Assembly (NCBI RefSeq): GCF_006440675.2
Contig: NZ_CP083951.1
Location: 930,001-994,000, forward strand
Direction: 5' to 3'
Origin: Mesorhizobium sp. B2-8-5
Lineage (GTDB): Bacteria; Pseudomonadota; Alphaproteobacteria; Rhizobiales; Rhizobiaceae
DNA: 64,000 nucleotides
Under the pieces are notes generated by a model. It was not told the DNA's origin. It ran no database searches and saw only the letters and a list, made by a program, of their open reading frames with translations. A program made the position numbers and the translations under genes. Positions 44,100 to 52,798 of the stretch are shown piece after piece. The stretch's first letter is position 1, and each line of letters starts with the position of its first letter.

Positions 44100-44537
44100 A
44101 TGGCCCGCATCTACAAGACACGCACCTGGCACGACCAGCTCTCGCCGTCGATGGACGAGATGGAGCTTCTGGCGCTGGAGACCTATGCCCATCTGCCGGA
44201 CGAGTTCCGCAAGCTCACCGGCGAGATCATCATCCAGATCGCCGATTTCCCGACCGACGAGATCATGGACGATCTGTCGCTGGAGACGCCCTTCGACCTG
44301 CTCGGCCTGTTCGAGGGGCGCGGCATCGCCGAGCGCTGGAACCCGCAGACCGGCGAAGGTCCGAACCGCATCACGCTCTACCGCCGCGCCATACTCGACT
44401 ACTGGGCCGAGAACGAAGAGACGATGGGCGACATCGTCACCCACGTGCTGATCCACGAGATCGGTCACCATTTCGGCCTGTCGGACGACGACATGGAGCG
44501 CATCGAGGAGGCGGCCGAGCAGGCGGCGGCGGGCTGA
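44100..44537 (+). CDS. Zincin-like metallopeptidase domain protein (MMP-like, COG3824 type)
   Basis: A 145-residue cytoplasmic protein with the zinc-binding motif HEIGHH (residues 119-124) near the C-terminus, in the segment VTHVLIHEIGHHFGLSDDDM. The N-terminal part contains LPDEFRKLTGEIIIQIADFP. The family is known as the possible zincin-like or DUF1025 group; whether it is a true peptidase is not known. It is monocistronic between the imu cassette and a family A repeat. Confidence 0.85.
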   Translation: MARIYKTRTWHDQLSPSMDEMELLALETYAHLPDEFRKLTGEIIIQIADFPTDEIMDDLSLETPFDLLGLFEGRGIAERWNPQTGEGPNRITLYRRAILDYWAENEETMGDIVTHVLIHEIGHHFGLSDDDMERIEEAAEQAAAG

Positions 44538-44544
44538 GCGCGCA

Positions 44545-44772
44545 CTTCGTCATCCTAGGGCGAAGCAAGGAGCGAAGCGACGCGCGCAGACCCTAGGATC
44601 CATGCCGTTCCATCAACACCAAACCCGCGGTGCAGAACGGAACGCTTGCCGCCCGACACCCGCAAACGTCCCCTATATTCTGATCCGCTGCGCCTTTCGG
44701 CTCAGGTAACGGCATGGATTCCAGGGTCTTCGCGACGGAGCTTCGCTCCTGCTCCGCCCTAGAATGACGAAG
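44545..44772. repeat. Inverted repeat doublet (family A), MITE-like
   Basis: The left unit starts CTTCGTCATCCTAGGGCGAA and the right unit ends CCGCCCTAGAATGACGAAG, each folding into a hairpin. The core, about 100 bases, is longer than in the other doublets and contains GCGGTGCAGAAC but not the full GAATTC palindrome. It fills the gap between the zincin-like gene and the DUF1737 gene. Confidence 0.8.
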
Positions 44773-44790
44773 TGGGGGCTGCCGCCCTTT

Positions 44791-44997
44791 CTACCAGTCG
44801 CTCAGCTTGGTGTCCGGGCCGTAGTCCTGCCCTTCGACATCCTTCACCACTGCCTGGCCGCAGCGCATCGACTTGGTCTTCTTGTCATAGGCGTAGGTGG
44901 GCGAGCCGAACAGGTGCCAGCCCTTGTTCAGGGCCGCCGTCACCTTGTGGCAGAAAGTTGAATCGTCCGGGCCGGACAGAAAGCGGTAGAGTTTCAT
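44791..44997 (-). CDS. DUF1737 family protein
   Basis: A 68-residue soluble protein MKLYRFLSGPDDSTFCHKVT followed by LNKGWHLFGSPTYAYDKKTK, the DUF1737 signature GW-x-LxGxPTxxYD. Function unknown. The start at 44997 is preceded by a weak ribosome site GACAGG region on the coding strand. It lies 29 bases downstream of the CoA ester lyase gene on the same strand and is probably co-transcribed. Confidence 0.8.
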   Translation of the reverse strand: MKLYRFLSGPDDSTFCHKVTAALNKGWHLFGSPTYAYDKKTKSMRCGQAVVKDVEGQDYGPDTKLSDW

Positions 44998-45026
44998 TTT
45001 TCGAGCCTGTCTTGAATATCGGCGCA

Positions 45027-45905
45027 TCATGCGCCGATGATTATTGCCTTCGCCAGTAGTTTCTCGGCTTCCGCCAGATGCAGCCGCTCGACCATGCGGC
45101 CGTCCATCGCGATCACGCCCTTGCCGGCATTTTCGGGCCGCGCGAATGCATCCCTGATCGCACGCGCCCTGGCCAGCGCCTCGGGCGACGGCGAAAAGGC
45201 GTAGTTCGCCGGTTCGATCTGGGCGGGATGGATCAGCGACTTGCCGTCGAAGCCCATGGCCGCCCCGTCGGCGCATTCGCGCGCCAGGGCATCGAGGTCG
45301 CGAAAATCATTGGCGACACCGTCGATCACGTCGAGGCCGCCGGCCCGCGCGGCGAGCACCAGTTGCATCAGCCAGGGCATCAGATAGCGCCGGTCGGGCG
45401 TCGCCAGGATGCCGGTCGCCTTCACCAGGTCATTTGTTCCGGCAACGAAACAAGCGAGGCGCGACGCCGGATCGCGGCCGAACTCGGCGATGGCGCCGAT
45501 GTTGAGCAGCGCCTTGGGCGTCTCGACCATCGCCCATAGTTTCACGCTGTCCGGGGCGAAATTGTCGTCGAGCAGGTCGCCCGCTTCGAGGATGTCGCGC
45601 GGCGTGCCGATCTTGGGCAGGAGAATGCCGTCGGGCTCGGCCTTGGCCATGGCCAACAGATCGTCGGCGCCCCATTCGCTGGCGAGCGGGTTGACGCGCA
45701 CCACCATCTCGCAGCGTTTTTCGCGCCGGCCAAGGATGCCGGCAATCTTGTCGCGCGCGGCTTTCTTGTCGGCGGGCAGGACGGCGTCCTCGAGATCGAT
45801 GATGACGGCGTCGCAGGCCAAGGCGCCGATCTTGGCGAGCGCCTTGTCGTTCGAGGCGGGAATGTAAAGCACCGAGCGGCGCGGGCGGTAGGTGTCGACG
45901 GTCAT
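45027..45905 (-). CDS. HpcH/HpaI aldolase/citrate lyase family protein (CoA ester lyase)
   Basis: A 292-residue (beta/alpha)8-barrel enzyme. The family signature is visible: RRSVLYIPASNDKALAKI, VIIDLEDAVLPADK with the metal-binding Glu-Asp, RVNPLASEWGADDLLAM, and GKSLIHPAQIEPANYAFSPS with the catalytic Asp region. Close relatives split (S)-malyl-CoA, (S)-citramalyl-CoA or beta-methylmalyl-CoA. Which of these applies here cannot be read from sequence. The start at 45905 precedes the conserved MTVDTYRPRRS. Confidence 0.88.
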   Translation of the reverse strand: MTVDTYRPRRSVLYIPASNDKALAKIGALACDAVIIDLEDAVLPADKKAARDKIAGILGRREKRCEMVVRVNPLASEWGADDLLAMAKAEPDGILLPKIGTPRDILEAGDLLDDNFAPDSVKLWAMVETPKALLNIGAIAEFGRDPASRLACFVAGTNDLVKATGILATPDRRYLMPWLMQLVLAARAGGLDVIDGVANDFRDLDALARECADGAAMGFDGKSLIHPAQIEPANYAFSPSPEALARARAIRDAFARPENAGKGVIAMDGRMVERLHLAEAEKLLAKAIIIGA

Positions 45906-46448
45906 GGCCGATCTATGCCGGGTGATGGCGGATGAGGCAAGGCGGGGAGTAATCTTCTCCTTGAGGGGCCGCAAGGGTGAGATGCCCGGCAGGGCGGAGG
46001 CGCACGCTGTCCTGCCAACCCGTCCTTCGTCATTCTAGGGCGGAGCAAGGAGCGAAGCGACGCGCGCAGACCCTAGAATGACGAAGGATAGATCGCAGCT
46101 TCACGCGCAAGAACCCTCTCTATCGCCTTTGACGACATCCCAGGGGCTGGCACCGCCATATGCGATGCCGTACTCGAGCGTCTCGGGCGCCGGCGCCAGG
46201 CTGTCCTGCACCAAATCTGCAAATCTGTGCGGAAAACCTCCTCCAATCCGCCGCGCGTTCACCGTGCCCGTCGGCGATAAAGCAGGCATGCGAACACCTC
46301 ACACATCCCGCTGGTTCCTGCCGCGCCGGCTCCGCGACGAAGGCTGGTGGCTCGTCGAGCCGCAAAGGCGGCGCGTGACGGCGACGGTGCTTCCGTTCAG
46401 ATCGCGGCCGGCATGCGGCGGCGCTAACACAGCCAGGAAAGCCCAGCG
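45906..46448. other. Repeat-rich intergenic region
   Basis: About 540 bases with a worn RIME-like half (45951-46000), a solo family A hairpin (46024-46087) and no supported gene. A minus-strand open frame at 46101-46289 encodes a 62-residue peptide (RRIGGGFPHRFADLVQDSLA) without a clear ribosome site; it may be a real small protein, but nothing supports it. Confidence 0.5.
46024..46087. repeat. Solo hairpin of family A
   Basis: Arms CCTTCGTCATTCTAGGG and CCCTAGAATGACGAAGG pair over 17 bases without mismatch around a 30-base loop. This looks like one end unit whose two sides have joined, and it contrasts with the doublets at 15519, 44545, 55514 and 58052. Confidence 0.8.
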
Positions 46449-47984
46449 ATGACGACGATGACCGTGACGGCGCCGGCGAGCACGACATCGCCTGTCCCGA
46501 GCTACTGCCGCCGCGTCGGCGCCGCCGCGCTGCTGGTGGCGCTGGCCGATTTTCTTTTCTACGGCCAGCCGGTCGGGATCACCGTCTTCATCTTCGCGAC
46601 CGTGCTCGCCGCCACGGTCGTCGCCATGCATCCGGCGGCGCTCAGCGACGGCCGGGTCTGGCTGAAGCCGGCCGCGCTGTTCGCCGCGCTGCTGCCTCTC
46701 GTCGAAAATGTCAGCCCGCTTTCGCTGCTGGTCGCTGTCACGGCACTTGCGGTCTTCGCGCTGTCGTTGGCCGGGCGGCTGCGCAGCGAACCTGCCCGAA
46801 TAGCCCGCCAGCTCAGCCTGTTCCTGGTCGCAGCGCCCTTCCGCTTCGCCCGCGACTTCTTCCGCTGGCGCAAGGCAGCGCGGGAACTCGGTCAGCGGCG
46901 GCTTCAGCTTACGGCGATTGTCGTCTGGATCATGCCCTTGACGCTTGGCGTCGTTTTCCTGGCGCTGTTCGGCGCCGCCAATCCAATCATCGAGCACTGG
47001 CTGTCGCTGATCGACCTCTACGCGCTCTTCGAAAAAATCGAGTTCGCGCGGCTGATCTTCTGGCTGACCATGCTTGCCGGCGTCTGGGCGTTCCTGCGGC
47101 CGCGCCTGCCGCGCTTCGCCTTCCGTGTCAGGCGCGTTTTGCCTGCCACGCCCGTAGCGAGACCGGCGAAGGCCGAGGACAACCTCTTCGGCAAGGCGGC
47201 CATCCTGCGCGCGCTGATTGTCTTCAATGGCTTGTTCGCGGTGCAGAGCGCGCTCGACGCCACCTATCTCTGGGGCGGGGTCGCCCTGCCCGACGGGATG
47301 ACCTATGCCGCCTATGCGCATCGCGGCGCCTATCCGCTGGTCGCCACCGCGCTGCTCGCCGCCGGCTTCGTGCTGGCGGCGCTGCGCTCGGGCAGCGAGA
47401 CGTCCCGGGATCCGCTGATCCGCGGGCTGGTCTATCTCTGGGTGGCGCAGAACATCGCGCTGGTGATCTCCTCGATGCTGCGGCTCGATCTCTATATCGA
47501 CGTCTATGCGCTCACCTATCTGCGCATCGCCGCCTTCATCTGGATGGGACTGGTGGCGGCGGGACTGGCCCTCATCGTCGCCCGCATCGCGCTTCAAAAA
47601 TCCGGCGAATGGCTGCTTTCCGCCAATCTTCTGACGCTTTCGGCGACGCTTTATGCCTGCTGCTTCGTCAACTTCGCAGCAACGATCGCCAACTTCAATG
47701 TCGACCATTCCCTGGAAATGACCGGATCCGGCACTCCGCTCGACACGCCATATCTGCACTCGCTCGGCGCTGTCGCCATGCCGGCGCTGGACCGCTACTA
47801 CACACACAAGATCGGAATGCCGACCACTTATCTGGCCGACCAGGTGATGATCGACGATTATCTTGCCGAACAAAAGAAATGGCGCGCCTGGAGCTTTCGC
47901 GACTGGCGGCTGGTGCGGGTTCTCGACAACAGAGGCCCGCTCGTGCTTCCTCCATCTGCGCAACCGTCCGCACCGGGCCATTGA
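46449..47984 (+). CDS. DUF4173 family membrane protein
   Basis: A 511-residue inner-membrane protein with about ten hydrophobic segments. The middle contains DLYALFEKIEFARLIFWLTM and DNLFGKAAILRALIVFNGLF, then the characteristic GMTYAAYAHRGAYPLVATAL of the DUF4173/DUF4153-like family. The C-terminal part is soluble (about 60 residues). Function unknown. It is followed three bases later by a response regulator and kinase, so it is part of a sensory operon. The kinase may act on or sense this protein. Confidence 0.85.
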   Translation: MTTMTVTAPASTTSPVPSYCRRVGAAALLVALADFLFYGQPVGITVFIFATVLAATVVAMHPAALSDGRVWLKPAALFAALLPLVENVSPLSLLVAVTALAVFALSLAGRLRSEPARIARQLSLFLVAAPFRFARDFFRWRKAARELGQRRLQLTAIVVWIMPLTLGVVFLALFGAANPIIEHWLSLIDLYALFEKIEFARLIFWLTMLAGVWAFLRPRLPRFAFRVRRVLPATPVARPAKAEDNLFGKAAILRALIVFNGLFAVQSALDATYLWGGVALPDGMTYAAYAHRGAYPLVATALLAAGFVLAALRSGSETSRDPLIRGLVYLWVAQNIALVISSMLRLDLYIDVYALTYLRIAAFIWMGLVAAGLALIVARIALQKSGEWLLSANLLTLSATLYACCFVNFAATIANFNVDHSLEMTGSGTPLDTPYLHSLGAVAMPALDRYYTHKIGMPTTYLADQVMIDDYLAEQKKWRAWSFRDWRLVRVLDNRGPLVLPPSAQPSAPGH

Positions 47985-47987
47985 TCG

Positions 47988-48686
47988 ATGCCGCATAATA
48001 TCCTCGTCGCCGACGACGACCCGCATATCCGCGAGATCATCTGCTTCGCGCTGGAAAAGGCCGGCATGAAGACGGCCGGCGTCGCCGATGGCGCCGCAGC
48101 ACTCCAGGCGGTCGAGCGCCGCGCGCCCGACCTCATCGTACTCGACATCGGCATGCCGGAGATGGACGGGCTCGAGGTCTGCCGCCGGCTCAGGCAAAAA
48201 TCCGACGTGCCGGTGCTGTTCCTGTCCGCGCGGGATGAAGAGATCGACCGCATTCTGGGTCTGGAGATGGGCGGCGACGACTATGTGACCAAGCCGTTCA
48301 GCCCGCGCGAGCTGGTCGCCCGCGTCAATGTCATCCTGCGGCGCGCGCGGCCGGCCGCCGCGGAGGAAGAGGCGGACGATCGTGAATTCACGCATGGCAA
48401 GCTCATGCTCGTCCCGGCAAGCCATGAAGCAAGTTTCGGCGGCAGGCCGCTCACCTTGACGGCGATCGAGTTCGCGATCCTGAAAGGCTTCCTCGCCCGT
48501 CCGCAGCACGTGCTTGGCCGCGACGCGGTGATGGCCAATGCCTATGCCTCCAACATCCATGTCTCGGAACGCACGGTCGACAGCCACATCCGCAACGTGC
48601 GGGCCAAGCTGGCCGCGGTCGGCTGCCTCGATGCGATCACGACGGTGCACGGCGTCGGCTTCCGGCTCGGCCGATGCGGTGGTTGA
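47988..48686 (+). CDS. OmpR-family response regulator (CreB-like)
   Basis: A 232-residue regulator with a receiver domain (phosphoacceptor Asp53 in VLDIGMPEMD, Lys in YVTKPFSPREL) and a C-terminal winged helix (SERTVDSHIRNVRAKLAAVG, VHGVGFRLG). It overlaps the kinase gene by 13 bases and follows the DUF4173 gene after three bases. CreB-like by arrangement with a CreC-like kinase, but the CreD partner is absent. Confidence 0.92.
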   Translation: MPHNILVADDDPHIREIICFALEKAGMKTAGVADGAAALQAVERRAPDLIVLDIGMPEMDGLEVCRRLRQKSDVPVLFLSARDEEIDRILGLEMGGDDYVTKPFSPRELVARVNVILRRARPAAAEEEADDREFTHGKLMLVPASHEASFGGRPLTLTAIEFAILKGFLARPQHVLGRDAVMANAYASNIHVSERTVDSHIRNVRAKLAAVGCLDAITTVHGVGFRLGRCGG

Positions 48687-50245
48687 GCAAGGAAAGGTGG
48701 CGGCCGCGGCTCGCCACCGTCGTCGTCGTCATCCTGATCCTGGTCATGGCGTTGCCGCTGGTCGGGCTGTTCTTCTTCCGGCTTTATGAGAACCAGCTGA
48801 TCCGCCAGACCGAGGGCGAGCTGATCGCGCAAGGGGCGGTCGTCGCCGCCGTCTATGCCAGCGAGGTGCGCGCGGCCGGCATCGCCCCGGAAAGACTGGG
48901 GGCGCCAGTCTCGGCCGATCCGGCAAGGGACAACAACTATCCCTATGATCCGATCGAGCCGCGCCTCGACCTTGCCTCGGACGATGTCATGCCGTCGCGG
49001 CCGGCGGCGCTTCCCGCCACGCCCGATCCCGCCTTCGCGGCAATAGGCGCGCGGCTCGACGGCATTCTCGACGAGACGCAGAAAACGACGCTCGCTGGCT
49101 TCCGGCTGCTCGATCCACGCGGTGTGGTGATCGCCGGCGGCGACGAGGTCGGCCAGTCGCTCGGCCAGATCGAAGAGGTGCGGACCGCGCTTTCCGGCAC
49201 CTATGCCAGCGAGCTCAGGCTGCGCATCCCCGACCAGCCGACCCCGCCGCTCTATTCGGTCAGCCGCGGCACCAAGGTGCGCGTCTTCGTCGCCATGCCG
49301 GTCGAGCTCGACGGCCGGGTCGCGGGCGTGGTCTATCTGTCGCGAACGCCGAACAACATCGTCAAGCACCTCTATGGCGAGCGCGGCAAGGTGACGTTGG
49401 CGGCGATCGCCATCCTCGGCGGCACGCTGCTGATCGCGCTGGTGTTCATCCGCACCGTCAGCCGGCCGATCTACGCGCTGATCGAGCGAACGAAACGCAT
49501 CGCCGCCGGCGACCGCGAGGCGATCAGGCCGCTCGCCCATCACGGCACGCGCGAGATGGCGGCGCTGTCCGCGGCCTTCCTCGACATGGCGCAAAAACTG
49601 CAGGCGCGCTCCGACAGCATCCAGACCTTCGCCACCCATGTCTCGCATGAGCTGAAATCGCCGCTGACGGCGATCCAGGGCGCGGCGGAGCTGTTGAGGG
49701 ATTCCGGCGGCGCGATGGACGAGGCCGAGCGCAAGCGTTTCTCCAACAACATCGTCACCGACGCCGGGCGGCTCAATCTCCTGGTGCGCCGGCTGCTCGA
49801 CCTGGCGCGCGCCGAGAACCTGGAACCGAGCGGTGACAGCACGACGCTTCATGCGGCCCTGGCATCCTTGCCGGTCGACACCAGGCTGGAAGCGCGGCTT
49901 GAAGGCGGCGGCGACATCAGGCTCGGCATCTCGGCTGAGAATCTCGGCATCGTGCTCGCCAATCTCATCGACAATTCGGCACGACATGGCGCCCGACAGG
50001 TGGCGATCCATGCCTCAGCCGATGGAGAGCGCGCGTCGGTCCGGATCGGCGACGACGGCGACGGCATCTCGGCCGCCAACCGCGCCAGGATCTTCGAGCC
50101 GTTCTTCACCACGCGGCGCGAGACCGGCGGCACCGGCATGGGGCTCGGCATCGTGCTGGCCCTCCTGAAAGCGCATGATGGCACGATCAGGCTGGTTGAC
50201 TCCGAGCGCGGCACGCGCTTCGAGATCGACTTGCCGGTTGCGTGA
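48674..50245 (+). CDS. Sensor histidine kinase (CreC-like)
   Basis: A 523-residue inner-membrane kinase with two transmembrane helices (about residues 14-36 and 240-262) enclosing a periplasmic sensor of about 200 residues. The sensor begins FFRLYENQLIRQTEGELIAQ. HAMP follows, then the phosphoacceptor box THVSHELKSPLTAIQGA, the N-box NLIDNSARHG, the G1 box GDDGDGISAAN and the G2 box GTGMGLGIVLALL. It overlaps its regulator gene. Signal unknown; it shares its operon with a DUF4173 membrane protein. Confidence 0.92.
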   Translation: MRWLSKERWRPRLATVVVVILILVMALPLVGLFFFRLYENQLIRQTEGELIAQGAVVAAVYASEVRAAGIAPERLGAPVSADPARDNNYPYDPIEPRLDLASDDVMPSRPAALPATPDPAFAAIGARLDGILDETQKTTLAGFRLLDPRGVVIAGGDEVGQSLGQIEEVRTALSGTYASELRLRIPDQPTPPLYSVSRGTKVRVFVAMPVELDGRVAGVVYLSRTPNNIVKHLYGERGKVTLAAIAILGGTLLIALVFIRTVSRPIYALIERTKRIAAGDREAIRPLAHHGTREMAALSAAFLDMAQKLQARSDSIQTFATHVSHELKSPLTAIQGAAELLRDSGGAMDEAERKRFSNNIVTDAGRLNLLVRRLLDLARAENLEPSGDSTTLHAALASLPVDTRLEARLEGGGDIRLGISAENLGIVLANLIDNSARHGARQVAIHASADGERASVRIGDDGDGISAANRARIFEPFFTTRRETGGTGMGLGIVLALLKAHDGTIRLVDSERGTRFEIDLPVA

Positions 50246-50272
50246 AGACGCGACCGAATGATCGGAGAAAAA

Positions 50273-51439
50273 ATGCGCTACGACATCGTCATCATCGGCG
50301 GAGCCATCGTCGGGTCCTCGGTCGCCTACTATTTGCGCGAGGAGGGCTTTACCGGCTCGATCGCGCTGATCGAGCGCGATCCGCAGTTTCCGCATGCGGC
50401 GACGACGCTGTCCCTGGCTTCGATCCGCCAGCAATTCTCCATCCCGGAAAACATCCGCCTGTCGCAGTTCACGCTGAAACTGTTCCGTCGGCTGGAGGAA
50501 ATCTTCGGCGCCGACGCCGATATCGGCTTTCGCGAGGGCGGCTACCTCATCCTCGCCGGCGAGGCCGGCCTGCCGATCCTCAAGTCCAATCACCAGACGC
50601 AGGTCGCCGAGGGCGCCGATATCCTGCTCGAGGACGCCGGGCAGCTGGCGCGCCGCTTCCCGTGGCTGTCGGTCGAAGGCATCACCGCCGGCGCCTTTGG
50701 CCGCAGCGGCGAGGGCTGGTTCGACGCGCATGCGCTGCTGACGCTGTTCCGCAAGGCGCTGCGCGACAAGAAGATCGATTTCATTACGGCATCCGTCACC
50801 GGCATTGCGCGCGACGGCAATCGCGTCACCAGTGTAAGCCTCGACAATGGCGAGACGCTGGAAGCGGGCATTGTCGTCAACGCCGCCGGGCCGAATGCCG
50901 GCAAGGTGGCGGGTTTTGCCGGGCTTGCGCTGCCGGTCGAGCCGCGCAAGCGCAACGTCTTCGTCTTCGAGGCGCGCGAGAAATATGCCGACATGCCGCT
51001 GTTGGTCGATCCGTCAGGCATCTATGTGCGGCCGGAAGGCTCCGTCTACCTCACCGGCGGCGCTGAGCCGGAGGAGGGCGATGTCGCGCCCGATCCGAAG
51101 GATTTCGACGTCAACTGGCCGCTGTTCGAAGAGGTGATCTGGCCGACCTTAGCCACCCGCATCCCGGCCTTCGAGGCGATCAAGCCGACGCGCGCCTGGG
51201 TCGGGCATTACGACTACAACACGCTCGACCAGAACGCGGTGATCGGACCGCACCCGGAGGTCGAGAACTTCCTCTTCGCCAACGGTTTCTCCGGCCACGG
51301 CCTGCAGCAGGCGCCGGCGGTGGGGAAGTCGCTCGCCGAGTTGATCGTGCATGGCGGCTACCGGACGGTGGACTGCAGGGCGTTTGGATATGAACGGGTG
51401 GCGGAAGGAAGGGCGTTCAGGGAATTGAATGTGATCTAG
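50273..51439 (+). CDS. FAD-dependent oxidoreductase (D-amino acid oxidase/sarcosine dehydrogenase type)
   Basis: A 388-residue flavoenzyme. It starts MRYDIVIIGGAIVGSSVAYY with the FAD-binding Rossmann motif GGAIVGSS, has the DLEDAGQLARRFPWLSVEGI-like central region (visible as EDAGQLARRFPWLSVEGITA) and the C-terminal FSGHGLQQAPAVGKSLAELI of the DAO family. It oxidises a secondary or D-amine to an imine. The start at 50273 follows GGAGAAAAA; an ATG 15 bases upstream lacks a good ribosome site. It is 27 bases after the kinase stop, and its substrate is unknown. Its 3' end overlaps the convergent SRPBCC gene by about 20 bases. Confidence 0.87.
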   Translation: MRYDIVIIGGAIVGSSVAYYLREEGFTGSIALIERDPQFPHAATTLSLASIRQQFSIPENIRLSQFTLKLFRRLEEIFGADADIGFREGGYLILAGEAGLPILKSNHQTQVAEGADILLEDAGQLARRFPWLSVEGITAGAFGRSGEGWFDAHALLTLFRKALRDKKIDFITASVTGIARDGNRVTSVSLDNGETLEAGIVVNAAGPNAGKVAGFAGLALPVEPRKRNVFVFEAREKYADMPLLVDPSGIYVRPEGSVYLTGGAEPEEGDVAPDPKDFDVNWPLFEEVIWPTLATRIPAFEAIKPTRAWVGHYDYNTLDQNAVIGPHPEVENFLFANGFSGHGLQQAPAVGKSLAELIVHGGYRTVDCRAFGYERVAEGRAFRELNVI

Positions 51440-51953
51440 CGCCAGCGCTCTCTTCTCCCCTTGCGGGAGAAGGGGCGGCCGCGCCGGCAAAATAGCCCTG
51501 CAGCCATCCAAGCACCCGCGCCCAGCCTTCGGCATGTTCGGCCGCCGCATCCGGGAAACCCGCGAAGCCGCCATGGCAGACGGTGAGCCGCGTGCCGCCG
51601 CCGATCGGCTCCAGCAGATAAGCCACCGTCGTCTCGTGATGCCCCAGCGCCGGATGGTCCCAATCGTAGCGCCGCGTCTGCACGATGCGGCGCGGCATCT
51701 CGATTTCGAGGAATTTTCCGCCGGCGGGGAGGTGTCTGCCGTCGGCGGCCTGTACCGTGACGTTCCAACCGCCGCCGACACGCAGATCGGCGGACCAGTC
51801 GGTCATGCGGTAGGTTTCGGGCGAACCCCACCAGCGCTCGACTTCACTGGTGGCCAGCGCCGCGATAACCTCGCCCGGCGAGGCGCAAAGCTCGGCCGAG
51901 GCCATGACCGTGTCTGCATTCGCCATGGCTTGCGGTATCGACAAGTGAAGCAT
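51417..51953 (-). CDS. SRPBCC domain protein (AHSA1-like)
   Basis: A 178-residue protein of the START/SRPBCC superfamily. It has SETYRMTDWSADLRVGGGWN-like strands (visible as YRMTDWSADLRVGGGW) and HETTVAYLLEPIGGGTRLTV, then GWARVLGWLQGYF. The last 20 residues are encoded by a palindromic repeat and an overlapping neighbour and look like an extension past the normal end. The start at 51953 follows GGTGGAG. It is in a group with another SRPBCC gene and an ArsR regulator, a common arrangement. Confidence 0.82.
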   Translation of the reverse strand: MLHLSIPQAMANADTVMASAELCASPGEVIAALATSEVERWWGSPETYRMTDWSADLRVGGGWNVTVQAADGRHLPAGGKFLEIEMPRRIVQTRRYDWDHPALGHHETTVAYLLEPIGGGTRLTVCHGGFAGFPDAAAEHAEGWARVLGWLQGYFAGAAAPSPARGEESAGARSHSIP

Positions 51954-51997
51954 CAGATTAACTCCACCAAGGATTGTCTCGTATCCGAAACGAACGT

Positions 51998-52447
51998 TCA
52001 CCCCTTTGAAGGCGGGCGCTCGAAACCCTTGCCGGTTTCAAGCAGACTCTTGAGGCTCGCCAGAACCAGTGGCCAGCCCTTGGCGACGTTCGGGATCAGC
52101 CTGTGCGGGCCGTCAGCCTCGTGGATGACGGCGAGCTTCATCAACTCACCATCGGGCTCTATGGTGAAGGTGCAGCGGGTGTAGCCGTCCTCCTTGACCT
52201 CGGGCATCCATTCGTTGCGCCATTTGATGACCAGGCGTTTTGGCGGGTCAACCTCGAGGATCTCGCCCGAGTCGGCGACGCGCCCGTCGGGGAAGACCAG
52301 TTTCCAGCTCGAACCGACCTTCCAGTCGCTCTCCTGATGGGAGCAGAGGAAGAACTGCCGGTTGAATTCCGGATCGGTCAGCGCCTGCCAAAGTTTTTCA
52401 GGCGTCGTGCGGATATAGGTGACATAAACAAAGCTGTTCTCGCTCAC
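51998..52447 (-). CDS. SRPBCC domain protein (AHSA1-like)
   Basis: A 149-residue protein with the AHSA1 domain: FVYVTYIRTTPEKLWQALTD, DSGEILEVDPPKRLVIKWRN and GYTRCTFTIEPDGELMKLAV. It probably binds a hydrophobic ligand. It overlaps the ArsR gene by four bases (52444-52447), so both are translated from one message. In such pairs the SRPBCC protein is often the target gene of its repressor. Confidence 0.88.
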   Translation of the reverse strand: MSENSFVYVTYIRTTPEKLWQALTDPEFNRQFFLCSHQESDWKVGSSWKLVFPDGRVADSGEILEVDPPKRLVIKWRNEWMPEVKEDGYTRCTFTIEPDGELMKLAVIHEADGPHRLIPNVAKGWPLVLASLKSLLETGKGFERPPSKG

Positions 52448-52764
52448 GGCTCTTCCCTTTCAAGGCGTTGCTTCAGGTGGCTGAGGGCAGCAAGCCGCCC
52501 CCGCTCGAACTTGCCGATCCAGCGCTCGGCGATCTCGTTGATCGGAACGGGGTTGAGGTAGTGCTCCTTCTCGCGGCCGCGGCGCATGGTGGTGACGAGG
52601 TTGGCCTCCTCGAGGATCGCCAGGTGCTTGGTCACCGCCTGGCGCGTCATCTCCATATGCTCGCAGAGCGCGTTCAGCGTCTGCCCGTTCCGGGCATGGA
52701 GACTGTCCAGCAATTGCCGGCGGGTCGGGTCGGCCAAAGCGCGAAAGACGGCATCCATGCTCAT
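52444..52764 (-). CDS. ArsR family transcriptional regulator
   Basis: A 106-residue winged-helix repressor starting MSMDAVFRALADPTRRQLLD, with recognition helix EMTRQAVTKHLAILEEANLV. No metal-binding Cys pair (ELCVCD) is seen, so it belongs to the non-metal SdpR-like branch often found with SRPBCC proteins. The start at 52764 lies within a few bases of the predicted transcription start, so translation may be leaderless. A palindromic operator lies directly upstream. Confidence 0.92.
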   Translation of the reverse strand: MSMDAVFRALADPTRRQLLDSLHARNGQTLNALCEHMEMTRQAVTKHLAILEEANLVTTMRRGREKEHYLNPVPINEIAERWIGKFERGRLAALSHLKQRLEREEP

Positions 52765-52768
52765 GGCT

Positions 52769-52798
52769 CTAATATGCAACCATTTGGTTGCATGTCAA
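52769..52798 (-). promoter_or_regulatory. Promoter and operator of the arsR-SRPBCC operon
   Basis: On the minus strand a perfect TTGACA (52798-52793) and TATTAG (52774-52769) are 18 bases apart. The spacer is almost entirely the palindrome ATGCAACCA-TT-TGGTTGCAT (52774-52793). A repressor bound here would block polymerase directly. The predicted start of transcription near 52762 falls at the ATG. Confidence 0.75.

Noticed and set aside
46101..46289. Small minus-strand open frame in the repeat-rich gap
   Set aside because: The 62-residue peptide has no visible ribosome site, no signal peptide and no recognised family. It is kept only as a possibility in the intergenic entry.
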